Positions 1-7,985 of a DNA stretch of 64,000 bases are shown here, piece after piece. Made by a program: the position numbers and the translations under genes. Within the stretch, counting starts at the first letter, position 1, and each line of letters starts with the position of its first letter. The stretch comes from Lachnospiraceae bacterium (GTDB lineage Bacteria; Bacillota; Clostridia; Lachnospirales; Lachnospiraceae), in contig CAJTHM010000008.1 in assembly GCA_910576125.1 (NCBI GenBank), forward strand, positions 1-64,000, written 5' to 3'. Under the pieces are notes generated by a model. It was not told the origin of the DNA and did not search any database. It was given only the letters and a program-made list of their open reading frames with translations.

Positions 1-163
1 CATGCTAATCATGCCCTAAAACGGCCAATCAGACTGCCATTTACAAAGCGATATTTGCCCCATTTAGCCACTTTTCTATCAAGCCGATAAAGTATACACC
101 AAAGCAATTTAAAGCCGAATTTGCCCCCAAAATCATTTATATAGCTTATAATCAGAACCAAGT

Positions 164-197
164 AAAAAAAGGCCGTGAAAGTCAATCCTATGGCCTT
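164..197 (-). terminator. Rho-independent terminator on the minus strand
   Basis: Read on the minus strand, AAGGCC and GGCCTT arms are followed by a run of seven T (164-170). It lies about 100 bases downstream of the minus-strand J-domain gene and probably ends that transcript. Confidence 0.5.
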
Positions 198-237
198 GAA
201 TCATGTATCTACGGCATTTCCATTCTTTATATTGCCA

Positions 238-272
238 GGGTGTAGCCAATCAAACGGTTACACCCATTTTTT
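238..272 (+). terminator. Hairpin with T-run on the plus strand
   Basis: GGGTGTA (238-244) pairs with TACACCC (259-265), followed by ATTTTTTA. The T-run is on the plus strand, although the adjacent gene is read leftward, so it may end a transcript entering from the left. Bases 1-293 otherwise show no convincing gene. Confidence 0.4.
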
Positions 273-293
273 ACGATTTTCTGTAACATGCTT

Positions 294-812
294 CTATGCT
301 TCCAGTACCATCTGCATGGTATCGACTCTAGTGCTGCCGTAATAGTCCCTTATGGCCTCCATGCCCAGCGTCTTGTGGCTCCTTTTCCTGAAAACCTCGC
401 TATGCCAATACCATTGCTTTTTAGTAGATGCCCACTTGAAGCCGATGTCCTTCAAGTCCTTCCGATAGGCATATATGTTACCAGATATCCATATCCATTG
501 CCCAGCTATTTCAATCTCGATTCCTGAAAAGTTGATTATCTTCTGAAGCACTTCACGCAAGGCCTTGTCATTCTCCCAGTCGTACATGTTAGCGTTATAG
601 GCTGACTTTGCTTTGTCTGTTTCTTCCTGACCGTCTGCCGACTTGCTTTCGTGCCTGTCTTTCAGCACCTTGAAAAGCTTATCATATTCGACATTTACAG
701 CTTTCATGATTTCTTCAGATCCACCGTTGTCAGGGTGAAACCTCTTAAGCAACTCCTTGTACTGCCTCCGTAGCTGTTCCAGCGTGTTCACATTGATGAA
801 ATATCTTCCCAT
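294..812 (-). CDS. J-domain (DnaJ-like) element protein
   Basis: A 172-residue cytoplasmic protein. The first 60 residues form a J domain: a helix, the RFHPDNGG loop carrying the HPD triad that stimulates the Hsp70 ATPase, then a helix. The rest is a Lys/Trp-rich region (GQWIWISG, WYWHSEVF) without zinc fingers, so it is not DnaJ itself. The start at 812 is chosen because GGAGGT precedes it; the frame stays open further upstream without another site. J-domain proteins of this form are common cargo of Firmicute conjugative elements; its client is unknown. Confidence 0.7.
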   Translation of the reverse strand: MGRYFINVNTLEQLRRQYKELLKRFHPDNGGSEEIMKAVNVEYDKLFKVLKDRHESKSADGQEETDKAKSAYNANMYDWENDKALREVLQKIINFSGIEIEIAGQWIWISGNIYAYRKDLKDIGFKWASTKKQWYWHSEVFRKRSHKTLGMEAIRDYYGSTRVDTMQMVLEA

Positions 813-837
813 ACCTGAATACCTCCATGAATGAAAA

Positions 838-872
838 ATGCAAAGCCTTTGACAATCCAATAGGCCTTGCAT
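838..872. terminator. Inverted repeat between two minus-strand genes
   Basis: ATGCAAAGCCT (838-848) and AGGCCTTGCAT (862-872) form a stem with one mismatch. T-rich sequence follows on both strands, so it can act as a bidirectional terminator between the coiled-coil gene (898-1155) and the J-domain gene. Confidence 0.45.
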
Positions 873-897
873 CCTTTTTGTGGTATTCGGTTTTCAG

Positions 898-1155
898 TTA
901 GATCAGTGAGCCACTGCCTGTTTCAAGCCATTTCCTGTTTTCGGCTGTAGCTGCGAGTGCGTCAAGGGCTACTCCATAGACATTTTCAATCTTACGGTCA
1001 ATTTTGAACAGTTCTCCTTGTGTTTTAGTCTCTTCCACTGCCAGCCTGTCCACTTTCTTTTCCAGTTGTGCCACTCTTTGGTTGATTTCCTTTACTTCCG
1101 TTTTCATCTCTTGCATTTCGGCTAAAAGCAAATCAAGCTTTTCACTATCAGTCAT
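898..1155 (-). CDS. Small coiled-coil protein
   Basis: An 85-residue protein starting MTDSEKLDLLL. Residues about 5-60 show a heptad-like pattern of Leu/Met/Val with many Glu and Lys, predicting one long coiled coil; the C-terminus (YGVALDALAATAENRKWLE) could be a further helix. No signal peptide or membrane segment. The start at 1155 has GGGAGGT eight bases upstream. It is read in the same direction as the J-domain gene, with a hairpin between them. Similar short coiled-coil proteins occur in clostridial elements; no function can be assigned. Confidence 0.6.
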   Translation of the reverse strand: MTDSEKLDLLLAEMQEMKTEVKEINQRVAQLEKKVDRLAVEETKTQGELFKIDRKIENVYGVALDALAATAENRKWLETGSGSLI

Positions 1156-1445
1156 ACGCTTGTACCTCCCAATGTAATGAGTATACCACATTCAGGATGC
1201 AAAGTCTATTGAATTGTCAATGTGCTTTGGTTAGTGGGTATGGGCGGATATCCTGGGAGATGACCTGAAACCGTTTGAGAAAGTCAGCTTCTTCAATGTG
1301 TTAAGGGTTAAGTGATAGGCCAACAACAACAGGGAGTGACGGTCAAGCCGTGGGAGATTCAGTTCTCCGCTTTCCTATCGGTAGAAATACCAACAACCAA
1401 AGAACACTAACAAACCAAACAAAACGAAAGGACAGGTAAAAAACT
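1156..1445. other. Intergenic region between divergent genes
   Basis: No open reading frame of note. It contains short self-complementary pieces (for example GATAGG near 1314 and CCTATC near 1373) and should hold the promoters of the two divergent genes. I could not fix any of them with a good -35/-10 pair. Confidence 0.3.
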
Positions 1446-1793
1446 ATGATGTACAGCGAATTCCTCACACTGTCAGGCAAGACCGAAAACTACATATCCT
1501 ACACCGAATACACAAACGAGATTGAGCCTATCTACACCGATTGCGAACTATCCAAAGCTGATTTTATAAAGCTTATGGATACGGCATTCAGCATGATCGT
1601 GCATCCGGCAGTCGAAAAGAAGATAAGTTCCCTTGCTGGTAATTGGAAATATTGTTTAGCCTTTGAAAGTAGACATACTGATAATCCTGAAGTAGCCAAA
1701 ACAGCACAAGCTGCAAGGGAACGAGTAGAAAAGGTTGACAGGGCAGCACGGAAAGTGGCATACGAATACATGAAAGTTTTCTCACAACTGTAA
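1446..1793 (+). CDS. Hypothetical element protein (115 aa)
   Basis: Not recognised. The 115-residue product is soluble, has no signal peptide or membrane span, and contains YISYTEYTNEIEPIYTDCEL near the N-terminus and an Ala/Arg/Lys-rich helical C-terminus (AKTAQAARERVEKVDRAARK). The first of two adjacent ATG codons is used; AAAGGACAGG lies just upstream. It is read away from the J-domain pair and towards the broken small gene at 1879, possibly in one transcript. Codon use looks coding. Confidence 0.5.
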   Translation: MMYSEFLTLSGKTENYISYTEYTNEIEPIYTDCELSKADFIKLMDTAFSMIVHPAVEKKISSLAGNWKYCLAFESRHTDNPEVAKTAQAARERVEKVDRAARKVAYEYMKVFSQL

Positions 1794-1878
1794 ATCCCCT
1801 GAAGAGTCTTTGAGAATTAAGACGAAATGCCCGTGACAGGGCATCGGGATACATAAACCACAACGAGGAGGATATACA

Positions 1879-2209
1879 ATGACGGCAAAAGAAATCTTTA
1901 AAAAATCACTGCGGGATGCTGAAGAGTATGCTAAAAAGAATGAACTGAATTTCATCGTTTATATGAGCGGCAAAAAAAATGCGCACAATGCTGGAAAAAC
2001 TCTTGATAGAGTACAAAGAAAATAGCAATTTAGATTTTGACTTGGGAGTCATCGACAAAGAGAGACACGATATTGAAATGAGGATTTACGAAATTCTTAA
2101 AAAGTCAATTGAAAGCTATAGCGGTGACGATTGCATGAGCAGATGGATAACTGCCCGAAAAAAGAACATAAAAAATCCCTCCAAACACAAAAACAGGTTT
2201 AGAGGGTAA
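1879..2209 (+). pseudogene. Small hypothetical gene, frameshifted at an A8 run
   Basis: An ATG at 1879 behind GAGGAGGATATACA opens a 48-codon frame (MTAKEIFKKSLRDAEEYAKK) that stops at 2025. The next frame continues with coding-like sequence from 1979 (MRTMLEKLLIEYKENSN) to 2209 but has no ribosome binding site of its own. The two frames meet at eight A bases (1972-1979). Removing one A would give a single protein of about 109 residues. I read this as one gene broken by an added A, or one that slips at this run. Function unknown. Confidence 0.5.
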
Positions 2210-2302
2210 ATCATTTTTTATTCAGGCATGAAGATGCAGCCCGCCAAAACGCTGTTTTTTTATTTGGCAGACATATACATTTTCGCCACACTAATTAATC
2301 AG

Positions 2303-2656
2303 TCAATTGCTTCTATCGCAATTATTTTTAATTTGCGTCAGAAAATCAGAAGAAGTTTTCGATATAAAGACAGCACCATAACATTTTGCTATTTTAATTT
2401 CAAAACAGCCATCTTTTCCAGACATAAGAATAAACGGAATTTCTATATGGTTTTTCCTCAGTGAATCCAATATATCCAAACCTGTTCCATCTTTCATCTC
2501 CAAATCAGAACATATCGAATCCATCTCTATTTCTCCAATTATCGCCATTGCTTCTGAAACACCTGTTGCAGTATGCACTTCAAAATCTCGTTCTAATGCC
2601 TGTGCTAAAATCTTTAAGAAATCTGTGGAATCGTCATCTAACAATATTCGCTTCAT
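2303..2656 (-). CDS. Stand-alone response-regulator receiver domain
   Basis: A 117-residue protein that is a receiver domain only. It shows the acidic pocket (MKRILLDDDS), a phospho-acceptor Asp in DSICSDLEMKDGTG, the ILMSGKD Ser/Thr position and the conserved Lys in FISKTSS. There is no DNA-binding or enzymatic domain, so it would act by protein contact. The start at 2656 has GGAGGTGAAAAT in front, and its ATG overlaps the stop of a small membrane-peptide gene, so the two are translationally coupled. It lies downstream of the immunity ABC transporter genes. No partner kinase is obvious beyond the nearby one at 4774-5697. Confidence 0.72.
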   Translation of the reverse strand: MKRILLDDDSTDFLKILAQALERDFEVHTATGVSEAMAIIGEIEMDSICSDLEMKDGTGLDILDSLRKNHIEIPFILMSGKDGCFEIKIAKCYGAVFISKTSSDFLTQIKNNCDRSN

Positions 2657-2775
2657 ATTTTCACCTCCAATCTGTGGATTATCTTGTCCGCACTTTCCCA
2701 AATAGCAGAAATAATCATAAATAATATTTCCATAAGTATCAGCAGGATTCCAATCAAGACAATATCTATTCCCAT
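2653..2775 (-). CDS. Small single-span membrane peptide (40 aa)
   Basis: The frame begins MGIDIVLIGILLILMEILFM and is hydrophobic for about residues 4-26, then ends in a charged tail (ESADKIIHRLEVKI). Its TGA overlaps the ATG of the receiver-domain gene in an ATGA arrangement, which argues that it is translated. There is no strong Shine-Dalgarno sequence before it. It might be a membrane anchor or sensor for the receiver protein, or the broken end of a longer gene; both are guesses. Confidence 0.4.
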   Translation of the reverse strand: MGIDIVLIGILLILMEILFMIISAIWESADKIIHRLEVKI

Positions 2776-2838
2776 GATTACATGAACACAAAATTCTTTA
2801 AAATTATTCCATTTTCTCACTCGATAATCCTCTTGTTC

Positions 2839-3573
2839 TTACTTATACTTATCTCCACGTTTCACCTTATAAAAAACTTTCACAGAAACAACAGTTATCA
2901 AAGCAAAAAGCATTACATCTACGATATATATTAGATTTTTCCCATCCGTTGCTATTGACGAAAGTTGATTGCCAAACAAAATATTTAACATACTGGATAA
3001 GGGATGCGTTCCTGCCAACTGTGAAATCCCGATTATTCCTGACAACGAATAGATAAAGCATACTGTACTTGAAAAAATCGTGTTTCCTGATGCCAAAGCA
3101 GTTACCAGAAACACAGGAAACATTGTAAATGGCATAGCCAATGCAATAAGCAGAAAGAATCTTATCAGCATCAAAATCTGATAAATGCATATGTCCGTAC
3201 TCCTGCATATAACAGCACTAACTACAATGAGCAGACAGTTTAGCAACATAATGATAACCGCAGCCAAAAACGAAAACAGAATTTTTACATAAAATAATTG
3301 GTTCATTGAAACAGGGATTTGCAGCAATTCTTTCAAAGTATCGTTTTTGTATTCCGCATGGTATATCTCAATAAAGAGCAGCCCTAACAGAAACGGAAGG
3401 AGCATAGCTAAATAGCTGCTATATTTCATATAAAAATCTTTGAAGCTCTTTTGTGGGACATGATAATTCCAAAATGCCATACCTGCCCAAAATAAGAGTA
3501 ATACTCCCGTAATGATAAGTATGGTCTTCTGTCTCTTAAGTTTTGAAAATTCAGTTTGTATCAAATTAATCAT
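2839..3573 (-). CDS. ABC-2 type permease, lantibiotic-immunity family
   Basis: A 244-residue integral membrane protein with six hydrophobic segments, beginning MINLIQTEFSKLKRQKT, the usual opening of permeases in LanFEG/BcrAB-type peptide-resistance exporters. It should pair with the ATPase at 3721-4644 and remove membrane-active peptides. The start at 3573 is set by AGGAGGAATCTTT. It overlaps by eight bases the stop of an upstream permease remnant (3566-3719), so a two-permease transporter has been reduced to one. Confidence 0.75.
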   Translation of the reverse strand: MINLIQTEFSKLKRQKTILIITGVLLLFWAGMAFWNYHVPQKSFKDFYMKYSSYLAMLLPFLLGLLFIEIYHAEYKNDTLKELLQIPVSMNQLFYVKILFSFLAAVIIMLLNCLLIVVSAVICRSTDICIYQILMLIRFFLLIALAMPFTMFPVFLVTALASGNTIFSSTVCFIYSLSGIIGISQLAGTHPLSSMLNILFGNQLSSIATDGKNLIYIVDVMLFALITVVSVKVFYKVKRGDKYK

Positions 3574-3719
3574 AAAGATTCCTCCTTGCAAGAGTTATAA
3601 TGAGCAAAGAAAAAAACAAGCATACTGCAAGTACAAATATTGCTGCTGACATCTGGTAATTAGAGAAATTTGGTTCATATTTTCTGCCGTTTTATCTTTC
3701 TAAACTCTGTATCCAACAT
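3566..3719 (-). pseudogene. Internally deleted ABC permease remnant
   Basis: Directly after the ATPase stop an ATG at 3719 begins MLDTEFRKIKRQKI, which strongly resembles the start of the neighbouring permease, and then hits a stop. In another frame the last part reads MSAAIFVLAVCLFFSLLIIT then LARRNLYD and a stop at 3566, a typical last membrane helix and tail. The middle of the gene, some 600-700 bases by family length, is missing. This is the second permease of the LanFEG-type set, lost by internal deletion. Confidence 0.62.
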
Positions 3720-3720
3720 T

Positions 3721-4644
3721 TTAAGCAATGCCAACACCTCCAGTAATTTCTTTAAAATAATCCTCAAGACTTTCATCACAAACCCTACTTTCATAAACAC
3801 CAATGTTATTCGTGATAAACTCTTGATTTATCCTGCTTAAATCAATGTCCGTATCATAAACCCGCATAACATTATCATCTTCAATAAGATAATTTACTCC
3901 GCCGCATTTCTGCTCCAGAATCCGAGCCGCGGTTACTGTAGATGATACACGGAATAAAACATATTTCTGGTTTTTCTTTCTCAATTCGTCCATGCTGCTT
4001 TCTTCCAGCAGGTTTCCTTCGTGAATGATTCCTATATCATCTGCAAGCAGGTCAATCTCTGATAGGATATGACTGGAAATCAAGATAGTTTTCCCTCGTT
4101 CTTTGCTTAAATCCTGCAAAAATTTTCTGATTTCCGCTATGCCAATCGGGTCAAGACCATTTATCGGTTCGTCAAGAATCAACAGTTCGGGGTCATGCAT
4201 GATAGCATTTGCAATTCCAAGCCGTTGCTTCATGCCAAGAGAATACTTGCTAAACAGCTTTTTATCTCGATAGGGCAGTCCTACGACATCTAACGCATTT
4301 TTTACAGCATCTGGGCGGGATGTGCCACGCAACTTCGCAAAAATCTCCAGATTTTCCGTTCCAGTCAGATTCGGATAAAACCCAGGCGTTTCAATGATTG
4401 CACCAATACGGGGGTATATCCTTTTTTCCTGTCCTTTGATGTTCTTCCCAAACACCTGCACTTCTCCAGATGTAATGGAAGTCAATCCTAAAATCATTTT
4501 CATAATCGTTGTCTTTCCTGCTCCATTACGTCCGAGCAGCCCATAGATACGCCCCTTTTTCACGTGCAGGTTTACGGACTTGACTGCTTTCTGTTCTCCA
4601 TAAATCTTTGATAAATCCTCTGTTTTAATTACCAAATCATTCAT
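3721..4644 (-). CDS. ABC transporter ATP-binding protein, peptide-resistance type
   Basis: A 307-residue ATPase with Walker A GRNGAGKT (residues about 38-45), the signature motif YSLGMKQRL and Walker B LLILDEPINGLDP, followed by a C-terminal extension typical of BcrA/LanF subunits. It would drive the single intact permease downstream to expel bacitracin- or lantibiotic-like peptides. AAAGGAAAAAAT precedes the start. The promoter on its left flank carries three 11-base direct repeats, the kind of operator used by NisR/SpaR-type regulators. The gene itself is intact. Confidence 0.8.
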   Translation of the reverse strand: MNDLVIKTEDLSKIYGEQKAVKSVNLHVKKGRIYGLLGRNGAGKTTIMKMILGLTSITSGEVQVFGKNIKGQEKRIYPRIGAIIETPGFYPNLTGTENLEIFAKLRGTSRPDAVKNALDVVGLPYRDKKLFSKYSLGMKQRLGIANAIMHDPELLILDEPINGLDPIGIAEIRKFLQDLSKERGKTILISSHILSEIDLLADDIGIIHEGNLLEESSMDELRKKNQKYVLFRVSSTVTAARILEQKCGGVNYLIEDDNVMRVYDTDIDLSRINQEFITNNIGVYESRVCDESLEDYFKEITGGVGIA

Positions 4645-4697
4645 ATTTTTTCCTTTCTATATGGATTTTAAAATATTGATATCTGTCTGCGAAGTCC

Positions 4698-4740
4698 ATT
4701 ATATATTATGAACCTTGCCAAAACCTTGCCGAAACCTTGC
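4698..4740 (-). promoter_or_regulatory. Promoter with three 11-base direct repeats (regulator operator)
   Basis: On the plus strand AACCTTGCC begins at 4711 and 4722, and AACCTTGC begins at 4733, an exact 11-base period. On the minus strand TATAAT (4703-4698) follows and no good -35 exists. The repeats therefore occupy the -35 zone, where OmpR-family regulators of lantibiotic immunity operons bind as activators. Target genes: the ATPase and permease. Confidence 0.6.
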
Positions 4741-4773
4741 TTTTTTCATGTTTTGCAAAAAAGCCCTGTGCTG

Positions 4774-5697
4774 TCACAGGACTTTCCGAAACATGATTAT
4801 AAATGTTGTGCCTACACTAGGGATGCTTTCCACTTTTATTTCTCCCTTATGTGTATTTACAAGTTCCTTTACAATGGCTAATCCTAATCCGTTCCCATCC
4901 GCCAGACGGGAATCATCACACTGATACATCCGTTCAAAAATATGAGGAAGATTGGACGGTGAAATTCCTATGCCATTATCCGTAACCGCAAGCTGAGCCT
5001 GACTTTCATTCTCTGTTATCCGTAAAGTCAGTTTATTTCCACCGCTGTGTGTTAAAATATTTTGAATTAAGTTATTAAGAATACGGATATATGCACGAAC
5101 ATCTATTTTCATAAAATATTCGTTTTCTGGAATATCAATATCATATTCAAAATGACTGTTCTCCAATGTGGGTATCCAGTCCGCCATAATATTACGAGTT
5201 AGTTCGTTTAAGTCAAGTTGTTCAAAATGATATACTTGTTCTCCTGCATCCAATTTTACCCACTCAAACAGAGATTCCACAAATTCCTTTAATTGATGTG
5301 CCTTTTCCGTGGCAATCTGAATATAAGTTTCTTTTTCTTCTCCTGCAACAAGGTTTTCAGTAACCGCTTCTAAATAGCCGACAAGAGAAGCTAACGGCGT
5401 TTTTACATCGTGTGAAAGGCTCGTCATAAGCCGCTTATATGCCTGTTCGGATTGTTGTTGCCGAATAAACTGTGATTGATTTGTAGTAGCAATTCTGTTG
5501 ATGTCATAGCAAATTTGCTTTGTCATATCATTTTCTTTCGCCAGTACACGACGATTTAAGTTGCCTGCTTTTATATCTTCTAAAGCTTCCTTAATGACAG
5601 ACAAACTTTCCTGTACCCGTCGTAATTTTATACTTAAAAGCAGTACACACACCAACGAAAGACATAATGCAACAAACAGAAATACATTACAATTCAT
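4774..5697 (-). CDS. Sensor histidine kinase, BraS/NsaS-like intramembrane type
   Basis: A 307-residue kinase. A single hydrophobic segment at residues about 4-25 and a short linker precede the dimerisation domain with the phospho-accepting His96 (SLSHDVKTPLASL). The ATPase domain has the N box (NLIQNILTHSGG), G1 (DNGIGIS), F box (IFERMYQ) and G2 (GNGLGLAIVK). There is almost no extracellular loop, as in kinases that sense through an ABC transporter. The start at 5697 follows GGGGAGG one base after the regulator's stop. The kinase is intact but its partner regulator is frameshifted. Confidence 0.8.
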   Translation of the reverse strand: MNCNVFLFVALCLSLVCVLLLSIKLRRVQESLSVIKEALEDIKAGNLNRRVLAKENDMTKQICYDINRIATTNQSQFIRQQQSEQAYKRLMTSLSHDVKTPLASLVGYLEAVTENLVAGEEKETYIQIATEKAHQLKEFVESLFEWVKLDAGEQVYHFEQLDLNELTRNIMADWIPTLENSHFEYDIDIPENEYFMKIDVRAYIRILNNLIQNILTHSGGNKLTLRITENESQAQLAVTDNGIGISPSNLPHIFERMYQCDDSRLADGNGLGLAIVKELVNTHKGEIKVESIPSVGTTFIIMFRKVL

Positions 5698-5698
5698 A

Positions 5699-6402
5699 TT
5701 ATGCCTCCCCATTAAAACGATAGCCTATACCTCGGACAGTTAAAATATAAAAAGGATGCTCTGGGTCTGGCTCTATCTTTTTACGCAGTTTGCTGATAAA
5801 AGACATAATATTGCTGTCATCAAAAGCATATTCTTCTTCCCATACTTGGTTATAAATCTGTTTTTTTGTAAAAATGCTCCCCTTATTGGATGCCAAAAAA
5901 CTAAGTAAGTCAAACTCCTTGCCAGTCAATTCTGCTCGTATCCCATTTATCTCAACAATACGGTTTACATTGTCAATCGTCATTCCTTGAAATGTAAGCG
6001 TATCTGCATCAGGGCAAGAAACAGGATTAAATTGAGTGTACCGTCTAATCAACGAATTGACACGAGCCATCAATTCATTCAGACTAAATGGTTTTGTTAT
6101 AAGTAATCATCAGCCCCCATTCGTAATCCAGAAACCTTATCCTCCTCATCGCTTTTAGCAGTCAGCATAAGTATGGGCACATTGCTTGTCTGACGAATTT
6201 TCTGTAAAACTTGAAAGCCATCTAAATCTGGCAGCATAATATCAAGAATGATAAGCGAACAATCATCACTGTTTTCACTTGCAATCCTTAAACCTTCAGC
6301 TCCACTGTTAGCTATCATCGCTATATAATTTTCCTGTTCTACGCATTTCTTCATAAGAAAGCATAGCTCTTTATCATCGTCTATAATAATTACTTTATTC
6401 AT
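5699..6402 (-). pseudogene. OmpR-family response regulator, frameshifted
   Basis: The N-terminal part from 6402 (MNKVIIIDDDKELCFLMKK) is a receiver domain with the phospho-acceptor in LIILDIMLPDLDG and ends prematurely at GADDYL with a stop at 6097. The next frame resumes with the expected TKPFSLNELMARVNSLIRR and a complete winged-helix output domain ending RGIGYRFNGEA. Two extra bases (a TA doubling near 6098-6102) explain the break. Repairing them gives a normal protein of about 233 residues. AAGGAAAAG precedes the start. The full gene should control the repeats at 4711-4740. Confidence 0.8.
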
Positions 6403-6503
6403 TTTTCTTTTCCTTTCCATCATGTGTCCTGCCATCAATAAGTTTTTGGATATTCTGGGGAATATACCCAAACATATTAAACATCCCAATGTGTACGGTA
6501 TCT

Positions 6504-6532
6504 ATTATAGCCACTTGAACAAACTGTATCAA
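6504..6532 (-). promoter_or_regulatory. Promoter of the two-component genes
   Basis: On the minus strand TTGATA (6532-6527), a 17-base spacer and TATAAT (6509-6504) form a near-consensus sigma-A promoter about 100 bases before the regulator start. Confidence 0.65.
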
Positions 6533-6634
6533 TAGGGAAAATATGAACTCTCACCACCCAAACTAAACTGAAATATAACGCTTTTCCGCTTACACTATCA
6601 AGATTTCTGCTGATTTTTAAGGCATAAAACAAGA

Positions 6635-6657
6635 GGATAGGTATTCAATCCCTATCC
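6635..6657. terminator. Inverted repeat GGATAGG/CCTATCC
   Basis: GGATAGG (6635-6641) pairs with CCTATCC (6651-6657), followed by CCCGTTTTGGGC. It sits between tnpV, which is read towards it, and the regulator promoter. The T-run is weak on either strand. Confidence 0.35.
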
Positions 6658-6737
6658 CCCGTTTTGGGCTTTTTACGCTTTGCAGCTATACAAAAATAAT
6701 CTCGTTATTCACAATCTTCCTCGCACACGCCCTTATG

Positions 6738-7058
6738 TTATTGAGCTTTCCCGTCCATTCTAAGGCGTTTTCTGCCTTTAACTGTTCCGTTGCCCTGTGC
6801 CTGTTTCATGTCCTCTATAAGCCTTTCAAAGCGTTCCTGCGCCTGTCTGTCAATGTCGGCAAGGTAGGCGTTCAGCCTGCCGCTTGTGAGAAGATTGGTG
6901 TATGTAACCCTGCGGTACTGCTTCAGATAGTCCAAGTGCCGCTGTCCCCATACGCCTATCGGCTGTTCTTCTTCGGCGGGTACATTTAAGCACGGAATTA
7001 GATAATCACCTTGCCTTTCGTATTTGCCGCCCAGTTCCTCAAAAATCGTCTTTGCCAT
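6738..7058 (-). CDS. tnpV: TnpV-type transposon-encoded protein
   Basis: A 106-residue protein with the features of the TnpV family of clostridial mobilizable transposons: GGKYERQGDYLIPCL near the N-terminus, then GVWGQRHLDYLKQYRRVTY and a basic C-terminus. Its biochemical role is unknown; it travels with TndX/TnpX-type serine recombinases. One such recombinase, truncated, lies at 9011-9451. The start ATG has a purine-rich GGAGGTAACAG upstream. The gene seems complete and is divergent from the broken replication genes beginning near 7120. Confidence 0.72.
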   Translation of the reverse strand: MAKTIFEELGGKYERQGDYLIPCLNVPAEEEQPIGVWGQRHLDYLKQYRRVTYTNLLTSGRLNAYLADIDRQAQERFERLIEDMKQAQGNGTVKGRKRLRMDGKAQ

Positions 7059-7119
7059 TGTCTGTTACCTCCACATTCATTTTTATTTTGAATGTCCGCA
7101 AAATCCGTCCTACATCTGT

Positions 7120-7473
7120 CCACCAGAGATTAGAGATAAGAGTATAGAGAATAGAGATAAGAACTTAGATAAAAGAGAGAGTAAGGAACAAGGGCAGTTC
7201 CTGAGAGAAAAAGGCACTCTCCCACGCCCTTATGGGAAATATGGGAATGTCATTCTTACGGATAGGGAACTGGAAACGCTGAAAAATGACTTTCCGGCAG
7301 ATTACCTGTCCATGATAGAACATTTATCGGAATACATGGAATATTCAGGAAGAACATATAAAAACCATTTAGCAACTATGGAATGTTGGAAAAGAGCGGA
7401 TTTGAAAAAAGAACGGAAAACAGGGACAGGGTATACTTATAACGGCAGTTTTAAGGAGGGTGACAGTTTATGA
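7120..7473 (+). pseudogene. 3' fragment of an element replication protein
   Basis: The frame carries IENRDKNLDKRESKEQGQF, then GKYGNVILTDRELETLKNDF and MEYSGRTYKNHLATMECW. This pattern is the C-terminus of replication-initiator or replisome-organiser proteins that precede a DnaC-like gene in Firmicute elements. The N-terminal part is absent: to the left the frame runs into the divergent tnpV region. It ends at 7473, overlapping the next start, as in an intact rep-dnaC operon. I read it as a remnant. Confidence 0.5.
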
Positions 7474-7951
7474 TCGGTGCGGTTGTTGATGAAGTGCTGA
7501 AAGAAATGGAAAATGCCGCAAATGAGGGAAGAAAAGCGGCTGATGATTATATGGATACTGAAACGAGGTTTTTGATGTGCGGAAAATGCCATACAAGAAA
7601 GCAGAAAAAATCTCATTCTTGGGGGTGGAGCGTGTTGTCGGCTGTCTGTGTCAGTGTGCATCGGAGGAAATGGAAAGGGAGTGTGAAAAACACAGGGCGG
7701 AGGAAGAACTTCTGCATATCCGGCAGATGAAAAGCGCAGGATTGCAGGACAGCACTTTCTTTGATTATACATTTGCAAACTCTGACGAAACGCACCCATG
7801 CGCCAAATATGCACGCCGCTATGTGGAACATTTTGCAGAATTTCAGAAAAACGGGCAGGGGTTATTGTTCTGGGGCAACGTGGGAACGGGCAAGACATTC
7901 CTTGCAGGCTGTATTGCCAATGCGCTCATGGAGAAGAATATCCCTGAATGA
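7470..7951 (+). pseudogene. DnaC-like replication ATPase, frameshifted and truncated
   Basis: The frame from 7470 (MIGAVVDEVLKEMENAANEG) leads into the expected FLMCGKCHTRKQKK, then leaves frame at six A bases (7605-7610 zone). The next frame continues GVERVVGCLCQCASEEMERE and the Walker A region FWGNVGTGKTFLAGCIANAL and stops at 7951. Everything after Walker A (Walker B, sensor 1 and so on) is missing. Intact relatives are DnaC/IstB-like helicase loaders of about 250-280 residues. The product cannot be functional. Confidence 0.65.
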
Positions 7952-7985
7952 TATGGTAAAGGCACAAAAAGGAAGGAATTAAGAT

